Below are positions 35,144 through 42,166 of a stretch of DNA of 64,000 bases, piece after piece. The stretch comes from G963691885 sp963691885 (GTDB taxonomy: Bacteria > Pseudomonadota > Alphaproteobacteria > UBA8366 > Aestuariispiraceae). The position numbers were made by a program, and so were the translations under genes. The stretch is taken from NCBI GenBank assembly GCA_963691885.1, contig OY829843.1, forward strand, positions 620,001 to 684,000, written 5' to 3'. The first letter of the stretch is position 1. Every line of letters starts with the position of its first letter. Under the pieces are notes generated by a model. It was not told the DNA's origin, searched no databases, and saw only the letters and a list, made by a program, of their open reading frames with translations.

Positions 35144-35920
35144 ATGGCATTGGATGTAACGGGCTCACGCGTATTTATTTCCGCCGGGGCCGCCGGCATT
35201 GGCCGGGCCATGGTCGACACATTTGTCACCGCGGGGGCAAAGGTCTTCACCTGTGACGTTCAGGAAGATCTGATCGAAACACTCAAGTCAGATTTCCCGT
35301 CGGTCGAAGCTGTTGTTTGTGATTGCAGTTCCTGGGAAGCAACAGAAGAAATGTTTGGTCAGATTGACGCCAAACTGGGCGGTCTCGATGTTCTGATCAA
35401 CAATGTCGGCATTGCGGGTCCGACGGCGCGCGTCGAAAACGTCACCAACGAAGAATGGCAGCAGACACTCGACGTCAACATCACCAGTCATTTCTATGCC
35501 GCCAAGCTTGGCGTTCCCATGCTGAAGCGCAACAAGACCTCCGCCATGATCAACCTGTCCTCGGTTGCCGGTCGGCTGGGCTTTCCCATGCGCCTGCCCT
35601 ATTCCGCATCAAAATGGGCGGTAATTGGTTTTACCAAGACCCTGGCTGCAGAACTGGGTCCAAACGGTGTGCGCGTCAACGCGATTCTGCCGGGCCTTGT
35701 TGAAGGCGACCGGATAAATGCCGTCATTCAGGCCAAGGCAACCGCCAACAATATTTCTTTCGACGATATGCGCGGCCGCCTTGTAGAGGCGATCTCTCTG
35801 CGTTCCGGTGTCTCCCCTTACGATATCGCCAATATGGCGCTTTATCTGAGTTCAGATCTCGGGGCGAAAATGTCCGGGCAGGCGATCAGCGTCGATGGCG
35901 ACGTTCAAATGATCACTTAA
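35144..35920 (+). CDS. Short-chain dehydrogenase/reductase
   Basis: 258 aa classical SDR. Cofactor motif SAGAAGIG (14-21), an acidic Asp at the end of beta-2 (CDVQED) favouring NAD(H), NNVGIAGPT, catalytic Ser in NLSSVAG, and YSASK for the Tyr-Lys pair, ending with the SGQAISVDGDVQ tail. AGGGAGAAA precedes the ATG. The last four bases overlap the convergent DMT gene. Substrate unknown; it may serve sugar metabolism with the preceding glycosyltransferase. Confidence 0.88.
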   Translation: MALDVTGSRVFISAGAAGIGRAMVDTFVTAGAKVFTCDVQEDLIETLKSDFPSVEAVVCDCSSWEATEEMFGQIDAKLGGLDVLINNVGIAGPTARVENVTNEEWQQTLDVNITSHFYAAKLGVPMLKRNKTSAMINLSSVAGRLGFPMRLPYSASKWAVIGFTKTLAAELGPNGVRVNAILPGLVEGDRINAVIQAKATANNISFDDMRGRLVEAISLRSGVSPYDIANMALYLSSDLGAKMSGQAISVDGDVQMIT

Positions 35921-36801
35921 GACACGGTTTTCTGTTGATATCTCAACAGGAAGAGGCCGCTGATGATAATGATCGCCGCGCCAATAGCTGTGGTCAGGCC
36001 AGGTAGATCGCCAAAGACAAGCCAGCCCAGCCCGAGGGCCCAGATGATCTGAACATACATGAACGGGGCAACGGTGGATGCCGGTGCCCGCTCATGGGCC
36101 AGAATCAGCAATCCGTGGCCACAGGCCCCCATAACACCGATGGCCGCCATCATTACCCATTGCGATCCCTCTGGCATGACCCAATCGAAAGGCACCAAAA
36201 GGCTAGAGGCAACAAACCCCGTCAGCGCGGTATAAACCATGGTGACGCCGGTCCGGTCGATATCCTTCATCCGTCTGGTGGTAATGTTGAAGAGCGCAAT
36301 GCAAAGGGCTGCCCCGATAATGAGAAGCGCTGGCCAGCTTAACCCGATTTCAGCATCCCCGAACGGCCAGACAATGATCAAAACGCCGGCGAAACCGCCG
36401 GAAGCGGCCGCAAAAGCAGGCAGGCCGACCCGTTCTTTCAGCAATGGACCGGCCAGCAGAACAACCAGGATTGGTGCGGTAAAAACAAGCGCCGTCACCT
36501 CAACCAGAGAAAGATACAGCAACCCGAAGAAGTAGAGCCCTGTATCCATCAGCAGAAGCAATGAACGGCCAATCTGGGCCATCGGGCGGTTCGACCGAAA
36601 AACCGAAAGGCCAAGGCGCGGCACAAACAGGATCAGCATAACCAGCACATGACCCGCGTAACGCACCCAGATCACCTGAAGGACCGGCATGCCGGTCTGG
36701 GCAAGATATTTGGCCAGCGCCTCCTGAATGGCGATGAAGAGAACAGCAAACACCATCATCGCAATGCCAAGATTAGGATTGTCGCTGGAGCGCCCGGTCA
36801 A
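35917..36801 (-). CDS. EamA/DMT-family transporter
   Basis: 294 aa with ten hydrophobic segments in two EamA repeats. The start is a TTG at 36801 with AAAGGA eight bases upstream, placed within the last codons of the preceding DMT gene, so translation is coupled; ATG codons at residues 15-16 (MMVFAV) are alternatives. Substrate unknown. Confidence 0.85.
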   Translation of the reverse strand: MTGRSSDNPNLGIAMMVFAVLFIAIQEALAKYLAQTGMPVLQVIWVRYAGHVLVMLILFVPRLGLSVFRSNRPMAQIGRSLLLLMDTGLYFFGLLYLSLVEVTALVFTAPILVVLLAGPLLKERVGLPAFAAASGGFAGVLIIVWPFGDAEIGLSWPALLIIGAALCIALFNITTRRMKDIDRTGVTMVYTALTGFVASSLLVPFDWVMPEGSQWVMMAAIGVMGACGHGLLILAHERAPASTVAPFMYVQIIWALGLGWLVFGDLPGLTTAIGAAIIIISGLFLLRYQQKTVS

Positions 36802-36804
36802 CCG

Positions 36805-37716
36805 TCAGTCCTTTGTCGCCAAATCTTTTGAAAGATCGCCCTTCTCCGTCCGCCTAGCCCGTAACGCCTCCCGCCAGGCAAGGTAGAGCCCACTAGAGAC
36901 AACAATACCGGCACCAATCCAGGTATATTGATCCGGAAAATCGCCAAAGGCGAGATAGCCAAACACCACAGACCACAGGATTTGGGTGTAAAGATAGGGT
37001 GCCGCCAGCGACCCCTCCACATGCTTCAGCGCGATGATCAGCAAGTAATGTCCAGTCGCGCCGAAGAAACCGACTGTCAGTAGACAGCCCCAGGCAATCC
37101 AGCTGCCCGGTGTTTCCCAAAAGAACGGCAAACCAAGGCTCAGGCAAAGGGCCCCCAGAAGCGACGAATAAAACAGGCTGACCAGCGGATTGTCCCGGTC
37201 CGCCACCATCCGGGTTCCCAGGATATAGAACGCCATGGTTACCGCGCCGCACAGGATGACGAAATAGGCCCAGTGCGGCGTCCCGATACCCGGTCGGATG
37301 ATCACCAAGACCCCAATGAAACCGGCGATAATCGCGGTCCAGCGATGAATTCCGGGTCTTTCACCCAACAAGGGGATGGCCATCAGTGATACAATAAACG
37401 GGGCCAGAAAATTGATTGTTGTTACCTCGGCCATTTGCAGATGGCTCAACCCCACAAACTGACAGAGCGTCGTGGTCGCCATAAAGAGGGCGCGAATACC
37501 CTGCAGTTTCAGGACATTGGTTTTGAAGAGACTTGCACCCATAAGGGGCGTGAAGACCACAAGCATGACCAGTGCATGAACCGTAAAACGAGCCCAGGCG
37601 ACTTGCACAGGCGGCATCAGGCCGGTCGCAAACTTTGCCGTCATTTCCAGAAAACCGAAGAGCAAGACCGCCAGCAGCAGCAGGACGACACCGAAAAACT
37701 TATTACTTGATTGCAT
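36805..37716 (-). CDS. EamA/DMT-family transporter
   Basis: 303 aa, ten hydrophobic segments, two EamA repeats, ending in a charged tail (EALRARRTEKGDLSKDLATKD). AGGGG precedes the ATG. It is the first gene of a two-gene unit with the DMT gene at 35917; such tandem pairs can work as heterodimers (SMR/EamA pairs) or be a local duplication. It diverges from the BigR-like regulator across 123 bp, so it is a possible target of that repressor. Confidence 0.85.
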   Translation of the reverse strand: MQSSNKFFGVVLLLLAVLLFGFLEMTAKFATGLMPPVQVAWARFTVHALVMLVVFTPLMGASLFKTNVLKLQGIRALFMATTTLCQFVGLSHLQMAEVTTINFLAPFIVSLMAIPLLGERPGIHRWTAIIAGFIGVLVIIRPGIGTPHWAYFVILCGAVTMAFYILGTRMVADRDNPLVSLFYSSLLGALCLSLGLPFFWETPGSWIAWGCLLTVGFFGATGHYLLIIALKHVEGSLAAPYLYTQILWSVVFGYLAFGDFPDQYTWIGAGIVVSSGLYLAWREALRARRTEKGDLSKDLATKD

Positions 37717-37839
37717 GTCGCCCCTGAACGTCCGGTCAAAAGTCTTATCCGGACATGTCCACTGATACCGCTTTTATTAGGAGAAAACCAAGATTATATC
37801 TAATATCACGGGTGGAAGGTTTTTAGCAGGACAAGAAGA

Positions 37840-38199
37840 ATGACGGAGTTGGCAGCCGTGAGTGCAGCGGCAGGAGACGATCACATTTCAGGCCATAGCA
37901 TTCCTGATCTGGACACAATGCGTGATGGAGCGGGCCAAGCCGCAGATTTTCTGAAGAACCTAGCGAACCCTGATCGCCTGATGATCCTCTGCCACCTGTC
38001 TCAACAGGAACTGACCGTGAGTGAGCTTGAGCGGATCTTCAAGACCCGCCAGCCGACCATTTCCCAGCGCCTGGCCCGGTTGCGGGATGCAGGTCTAGTC
38101 AGTGCGCGGCGCGATGGAAAATCGATCTATTACTCGCTGGCCAGTGATGAGGCCAAACAGCTCATCGACCTGCTTTACCGCCAATTCTGCGCGCGCTGA
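37840..38199 (+). CDS. ArsR-family regulator of the BigR/SqrR persulfide-sensor type
   Basis: 119 aa winged helix (LANPDRLMILCHL, TVSELERIFKTRQPTISQRLARLRDAGLVSARRDGKSIYYSLAS). Cys51 and Cys117 are separated by 66 residues, exactly as in BigR (42/108) and SqrR (41/107), where they form a tetrasulfide link on reaction with reactive sulfur species and lose DNA affinity. No sulfide:quinone reductase, persulfide dioxygenase or TauE/YeeE gene is next to it. A short AT-rich stretch (GATTATATCTAATATC, about 37791) lies upstream and may be its operator. The divergent DMT transporter is the nearest candidate target. Confidence 0.8.
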   Translation: MTELAAVSAAAGDDHISGHSIPDLDTMRDGAGQAADFLKNLANPDRLMILCHLSQQELTVSELERIFKTRQPTISQRLARLRDAGLVSARRDGKSIYYSLASDEAKQLIDLLYRQFCAR

Positions 38200-38214
38200 A
38201 CAACAGCCAGGATT

Positions 38215-39381
38215 TCAAAGGCCCGTACCGGTTCTTAGATCTGTTTTTTCCGCTGCACTGCCAGCTGGCGTGACATATCGCGCAAACGAATAGCCGTTCT
38301 GCAATTTCAGAGGGTTGATCGCTTCCTTGTGGGTTAGGGCAACCACCATGATGGCCAGCTGGTCGACAAACCATTGGGCATCCATCACCGTATGGCTGAG
38401 CAAATTGGCCAGTTGGTGGGCGAAATGCCTTGCCCGCAACGTGTTGGAAAACCACATCACCGCGGCATGATGGCTGAGCCAGGGCATGAGGGTCGGCATA
38501 TGAAAGAAACTGACCTCTCCCATTTTCAGTGCCGCAAGCAGGGAAGGCCATTCATTCAGGGCCTCAAGATCAATATCGAGAACGACGATGTCCCGTTGAT
38601 AGGCATCCATGAGTGCTTCAAGTCGAAAGAACCTGGCAGAAGCATAGTAAGGACTGTTCTGTATCGCCACAGGCGTGTCCTCAACCGACACCCCGACCTC
38701 GGCAGGAATGGCGTCCAGAAGCATGCGATCTTCTGTATTACGGAAATTGGTTAGATGAAGATGGACCGGGCCAAGACCCTCCACAACGTTCAGAAATTGC
38801 CGTCCGAAACGCTTTAGATAGACCGTATCGCAGGCCGCAAAGATCAGATCGCCACTCTCCCCACCGGCCCGCCGATGCCAGACCATCTCTGGCAGGAGAA
38901 AGGGTCCAGAAGTCTGAAGGCAATTTTCGAGGGCGTCGGGCCCAGGAACGGCTGTCATCAGTCCGGGCAGGTTTGCGAGATGAGGGATTTTCTCAAAATG
39001 AGTTCCCTGTCGACCAAGTTTCTCCGCCAGGTCGCCAAGATGAGTAAGTCCGTTATGCTCGCCTCGGTCCAACTCAATACAGGCCTGAAAGAACCGGATT
39101 ACAGTGGTTAGCGGATTGTCTGCCGGCATGTGATCCGCAAACAGGATCAACCGGTCCTGCAACGGAATATTGTGGGTTAACTCATCATTGAACAGACCGT
39201 GGAAGAAGACCTGGACCTGATCGCCCGCCAATTGTTCCCGTGTTGCGAAAAGGGCGAGCAGATCGCGCGGACCCGCACTGGCGATCAGCGGCAGGACAAG
39301 ACCTACCCAATGGGCGGGATCGCCTGGTTCCCGCCTGACAAGGTCAAGGGCATCTTGCACTTGTTTTGAAAGCCCTGACAC
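38215..39381 (-). CDS. Uncharacterised 388-residue protein
   Basis: 388 aa from a GTG at 39381 (GAGGG upstream). Not recognised. There is no signal peptide or membrane helix. The middle has IFAACDTVYLKRFGRQFLNVVE and VHLHLTN, and later a DIVVLDIDLE string, an arrangement reminiscent of nucleotide-sugar-binding GT-A folds with an acidic DxD, which is only an impression. The first 80 residues are helical and might be TPR-like. It converges with the BigR-like gene 15 bp away and lies upstream (minus strand) of nothing obviously related. Confidence 0.6.
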   Translation of the reverse strand: MSGLSKQVQDALDLVRREPGDPAHWVGLVLPLIASAGPRDLLALFATREQLAGDQVQVFFHGLFNDELTHNIPLQDRLILFADHMPADNPLTTVIRFFQACIELDRGEHNGLTHLGDLAEKLGRQGTHFEKIPHLANLPGLMTAVPGPDALENCLQTSGPFLLPEMVWHRRAGGESGDLIFAACDTVYLKRFGRQFLNVVEGLGPVHLHLTNFRNTEDRMLLDAIPAEVGVSVEDTPVAIQNSPYYASARFFRLEALMDAYQRDIVVLDIDLEALNEWPSLLAALKMGEVSFFHMPTLMPWLSHHAAVMWFSNTLRARHFAHQLANLLSHTVMDAQWFVDQLAIMVVALTHKEAINPLKLQNGYSFARYVTPAGSAAEKTDLRTGTGL

Positions 39382-39479
39382 AAACCCTCCCCCGTGTTGA
39401 GCGATCGATAGGGTAGAGCAATATCCGAAGGCTGCCCAGATCTATCAGGGCAGGCTCATTAAAGCGATAAGGCTGAAAC

Positions 39480-39938
39480 TCAGATGTAGCGGGCCAGACC
39501 ACCCATTGCGACGGTGATCAAACCCAGGATCAGATTGATCAGCACGATCATACGGATTTGTCCCAGCGCGGCGCCTGCTGCCTGCCAGTCTGTCTCGGCA
39601 ACTGCTTTTCGCATGCGGCGCCAGGGCGCGAAATACATGTGCAGAAACAGCGCAAACATCACCAGACCCAGAGCATGCATGATATGGAGGGCGATCGGCA
39701 TCCCGGCAAAACCGCCATAGGCGCCGATGATCAGCGTATAACCGCTAAGCGGCAGGGCTACCACCGCCATCATCACCCAGGGAAAGAAGCGCTTGAAGAT
39801 GCCGTGCAGCAGGGTCAGGCGCACCGGCGGGTCAAGGTCCGGCAGGTTGGGACGCACACAAACATGCATCAGGAACATGCCACCAACCCAAACCGTGGCG
39901 GCCAGAAGATGCGCAACAAGCGCGATGGAAAGCATCAT
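39480..39938 (-). CDS. CopD-like small integral membrane protein
   Basis: 152 aa from ATG 39938 with AGGGG nine bases upstream. Four hydrophobic helices: SIALVAHLLAATVWVGGMFLMHV, FPWVMMAVVALPLSGYTLI, LHIMHALGLVMFALFLHMYF and MIVLINLILGLITVAMGG. His residues within the first and third helices (VAHLLAATVWVGG, HIMHALG) are typical of the CopD domain, which may bind haem or copper. Function in transport or maturation of copper enzymes is unproven for short members. Confidence 0.8.
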   Translation of the reverse strand: MMLSIALVAHLLAATVWVGGMFLMHVCVRPNLPDLDPPVRLTLLHGIFKRFFPWVMMAVVALPLSGYTLIIGAYGGFAGMPIALHIMHALGLVMFALFLHMYFAPWRRMRKAVAETDWQAAGAALGQIRMIVLINLILGLITVAMGGLARYI

Positions 39939-40151
39939 GAATTCAACCCCTGTGCTGCACGGATACCCGGTGCTTTTTGCGACCCCGAGTGCCGCATTCA
40001 CTGGAGGTCGATATAGCGGCAAATCAACGATTTACAAGCGCCAAAGGGCGATTAAGGGATGTACCGGGACGCTTGGGATGACGATCCTGTTTGCCCTTGC
40101 CGTTGTTTGGGATACGGTGACGGGAAACCAGCTATTTTTCAGGAGAGTGAG

Positions 40152-40460
40152 ATGTCTGTATCCATGCAGGTTCTGTACCCCGTCACCGAGGAGACAAATT
40201 TTGATCATGCCTATTACAAGGACACCCATCTGAAACTGGTGGATGAGTATTTTGGGTCGCATCTTGAACGCGTGCTGGTGACCAAGGGGGTTGCAGGGGG
40301 GCCCGGTATCCCCGCCGGATTTCATGCGATTGCCACCATGGTCTTTCCAGATCAGGACGCGATGAACGCCGCCATGAAAGAGGCCGCCCCCGTCCTGGCC
40401 GACATCCCGAACTTCACAAACAGCACCCCAACCCTGCTGATCGGTGAGGTGGTTGATTAG
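40152..40460 (+). CDS. EthD-domain protein
   Basis: 102 aa from ATG 40152 after AGGAGAG. The sequence (VLYPVTEETNFDHAYYKDTHLKLVDEYF, and a C-terminal PNFTNSTPTLLIGEVVD) is a stand-alone EthD/dimeric alpha-beta barrel domain. EthD is needed for ether-fuel degradation in Rhodococcus, but most homologues are of unknown function and may act as small monooxygenase or decarboxylase accessory proteins. It overlaps the stop of the three-Cys protein by four bases, on the opposite strand. Region 39939-40151 before it shows no other gene. Confidence 0.85.
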   Translation: MSVSMQVLYPVTEETNFDHAYYKDTHLKLVDEYFGSHLERVLVTKGVAGGPGIPAGFHAIATMVFPDQDAMNAAMKEAAPVLADIPNFTNSTPTLLIGEVVD

Positions 40461-41215
40461 ACTTCAACTTTTGACCCGGTCGGAAACTCATCCCATATGC
40501 GACCATCGAGTAGTCGACCTGTTTTCTTCTTATTCGTTCCGCCCCACTGTTTGAAATGAAAAGCAGTGCCGGCATCCTTACATTGATCTCGAATAGAACG
40601 GACCCACTCAAGGTCCATTGGGCGAGCCCCAGGACCGCTCTCACCGCCAGTTATTACCCAATCGATACTCTGAAGATCCATATCTTCAAGTGGACCCAAC
40701 AATGGTTCTAAACTCAAAAACTTTATGAAAGCGTCAGTTTGTCGGAGATGATCAACCCGCGGGAGATAGTCAGCAGACTCTACACTTACGCCCATCCATA
40801 TATTTTGAGACCAGGACAAGTTTTTGGACATTGATACCAACCTGTCAGAGCGTTTCGTTAGAATTTGATACGTATGTTGAGGCGTCCCCTGCATCGTTTG
40901 GAATACTTGCTTTATGAAGCTATCTGGAACCTCTTCGTGAAATAAATCTGACATTGAATTAACAAAAATCATGCGGCCTCTCTTCCAGTTATACGGAGTG
41001 AGAACGCTTTTCTGATCTAAATTAACTTTGCCAGTCCATTTTGGACGCCGACCAGATACCTTGGTTGTGCCGTGATATTTCGGTTGTCCCATGGACACCA
41101 ATCTGTGAGCCATTCGCATAGCATAACAATTGGTGCACCCGGGAGATATTAAGCTGCAACCTGCTACAGGATTCCATGTTGCTTCTGTCCACTCTATTGA
41201 TGAATTACTCACCAT
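40457..41215 (-). CDS. Three-Cys-motif protein, Gp37/Gp68 (DUF5131) family
   Basis: 252 aa from ATG 41215 with GGGAG nine bases upstream. IEWTEATWNPVAGCSLISPGCTNCYAMRMAHRL gives C20, C27 and C30 in a CX6CX2C pattern, the signature of the phage Gp37/Gp68 family, thought to hold an Fe-S cluster and to be radical-SAM related. IFVNSMSDLFHEEVP, MGVSVES, FLSLEPLLGPL, and WVITGGESGPGARPM are the other family blocks. It is paired with TcmP (4-bp gap after its stop), the usual genomic partner. Function is not established for the family; phage and mobile-element association is known. Confidence 0.9.
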   Translation of the reverse strand: MVSNSSIEWTEATWNPVAGCSLISPGCTNCYAMRMAHRLVSMGQPKYHGTTKVSGRRPKWTGKVNLDQKSVLTPYNWKRGRMIFVNSMSDLFHEEVPDSFIKQVFQTMQGTPQHTYQILTKRSDRLVSMSKNLSWSQNIWMGVSVESADYLPRVDHLRQTDAFIKFLSLEPLLGPLEDMDLQSIDWVITGGESGPGARPMDLEWVRSIRDQCKDAGTAFHFKQWGGTNKKKTGRLLDGRIWDEFPTGSKVEV

Positions 41216-41219
41216 TTCT

Positions 41220-42113
41220 TTAATCTCCCGAATACATAGATGTGTAGAGCTTTCGGCAAAGGGCAACAGCCTTTGGTGAGGGGTTGGATGTACCAAAGTA
41301 AAGCGAATACATTTGAATACCCAATGGGCTATTTATCGCGATTGGGGGTTCACCAACATATGAGAATATCGTTTGTAAGCGTTGTGTGAAATACACTTCG
41401 ATTTTTTGAATATCTGCTGTTTTTTCAGGGATTGAGGGATCACTCGGGAAGAGTGTTTCTTGTACAGGCTGATGTGTTGTATAGGCCATTTCATACCAAT
41501 CATTGCTCCCAAATAGCTTATCTAATCGATTGGACCATGATTGAGGCGTTGGTTTGTTTTTCGGCAGCATCCGATTCACCGCAATCCCTGATGGGAATAG
41601 ATACCAAACGTCGATTGCTTTGGTTGACGCTATTTTTTCTAGAGTAGACCATTCGACTTGTGCTCCAAAAGGATCCAGAAACAGAAGCGCTCGATTTCGC
41701 CGCCAGTCTATGGTTTCGATTATTTCTAATAACTCGTGATTTGCATCACCTGCTATAATGTCGACTTGCTTCTCATTCCCTCCATTCTCTTCCACCATTT
41801 GATGCAGTTGTATGTTCTTTTGGTTCTTTTCTATGAAAATATAGCGATCAAAAGGAGGTTCATTTTGTAGCGCTATCGCCGTTGAACCTTCAAAAACAAG
41901 CCTGCTTTTCGCTTCCGTTTTTTCGAAAAGTTCCACGATTTCGTTTCCCTCGTCACTGTCTGGAGCGTCGCTCCTGTGTCCAGATCCAGCAAAGGCATCT
42001 ATGTATATTAAATTGAAAAAATTCTGGTTCTTCAAAGCAGTGGTATAAGCCTTCATATACTTGGCAAGTGCGGCTAGTTTCTTCTGAGTCCAAGTTCCGC
42101 CAAATTCCTGCAA
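41220..42113 (-). CDS. tcmP: Three-Cys-motif partner protein TcmP
   Basis: 297 aa from a TTG at 42113 preceded by AGGAGAG at good spacing. The family is found almost always beside DUF5131 three-Cys proteins, as here. FNLIYIDAFAGSG (D39-G45) looks like a SAM-binding motif I and ALLFLDPFG (D147-G150) like a DPPY-type catalytic motif IV, so the fold is likely a class I methyltransferase; this is inference. Codon use (TTA, ATA, AGA, AT-rich third bases) differs from dnaE2, which suggests recent acquisition. A TATAAT lies 22 bases upstream. What it methylates, if anything, is unknown. Confidence 0.88.
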   Translation of the reverse strand: MQEFGGTWTQKKLAALAKYMKAYTTALKNQNFFNLIYIDAFAGSGHRSDAPDSDEGNEIVELFEKTEAKSRLVFEGSTAIALQNEPPFDRYIFIEKNQKNIQLHQMVEENGGNEKQVDIIAGDANHELLEIIETIDWRRNRALLFLDPFGAQVEWSTLEKIASTKAIDVWYLFPSGIAVNRMLPKNKPTPQSWSNRLDKLFGSNDWYEMAYTTHQPVQETLFPSDPSIPEKTADIQKIEVYFTQRLQTIFSYVGEPPIAINSPLGIQMYSLYFGTSNPSPKAVALCRKLYTSMYSGD

Positions 42114-42134
42114 AATATCTCTCCTAAAATCAAA

Positions 42135-42140
42135 ATTATA
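42135..42140 (-). promoter_or_regulatory. -10 element of the tcmP unit
   Basis: TATAAT on the minus strand, 22 bases before the TTG of tcmP, in a 53-bp AT-rich gap after the dnaE2 stop codon. The matching -35 (ATTTTG at 17-base spacing) is weak. This would allow expression apart from the SOS operon. Confidence 0.5.
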
Positions 42141-42166
42141 CCTTATGTTGATTCTTACAAAATATT

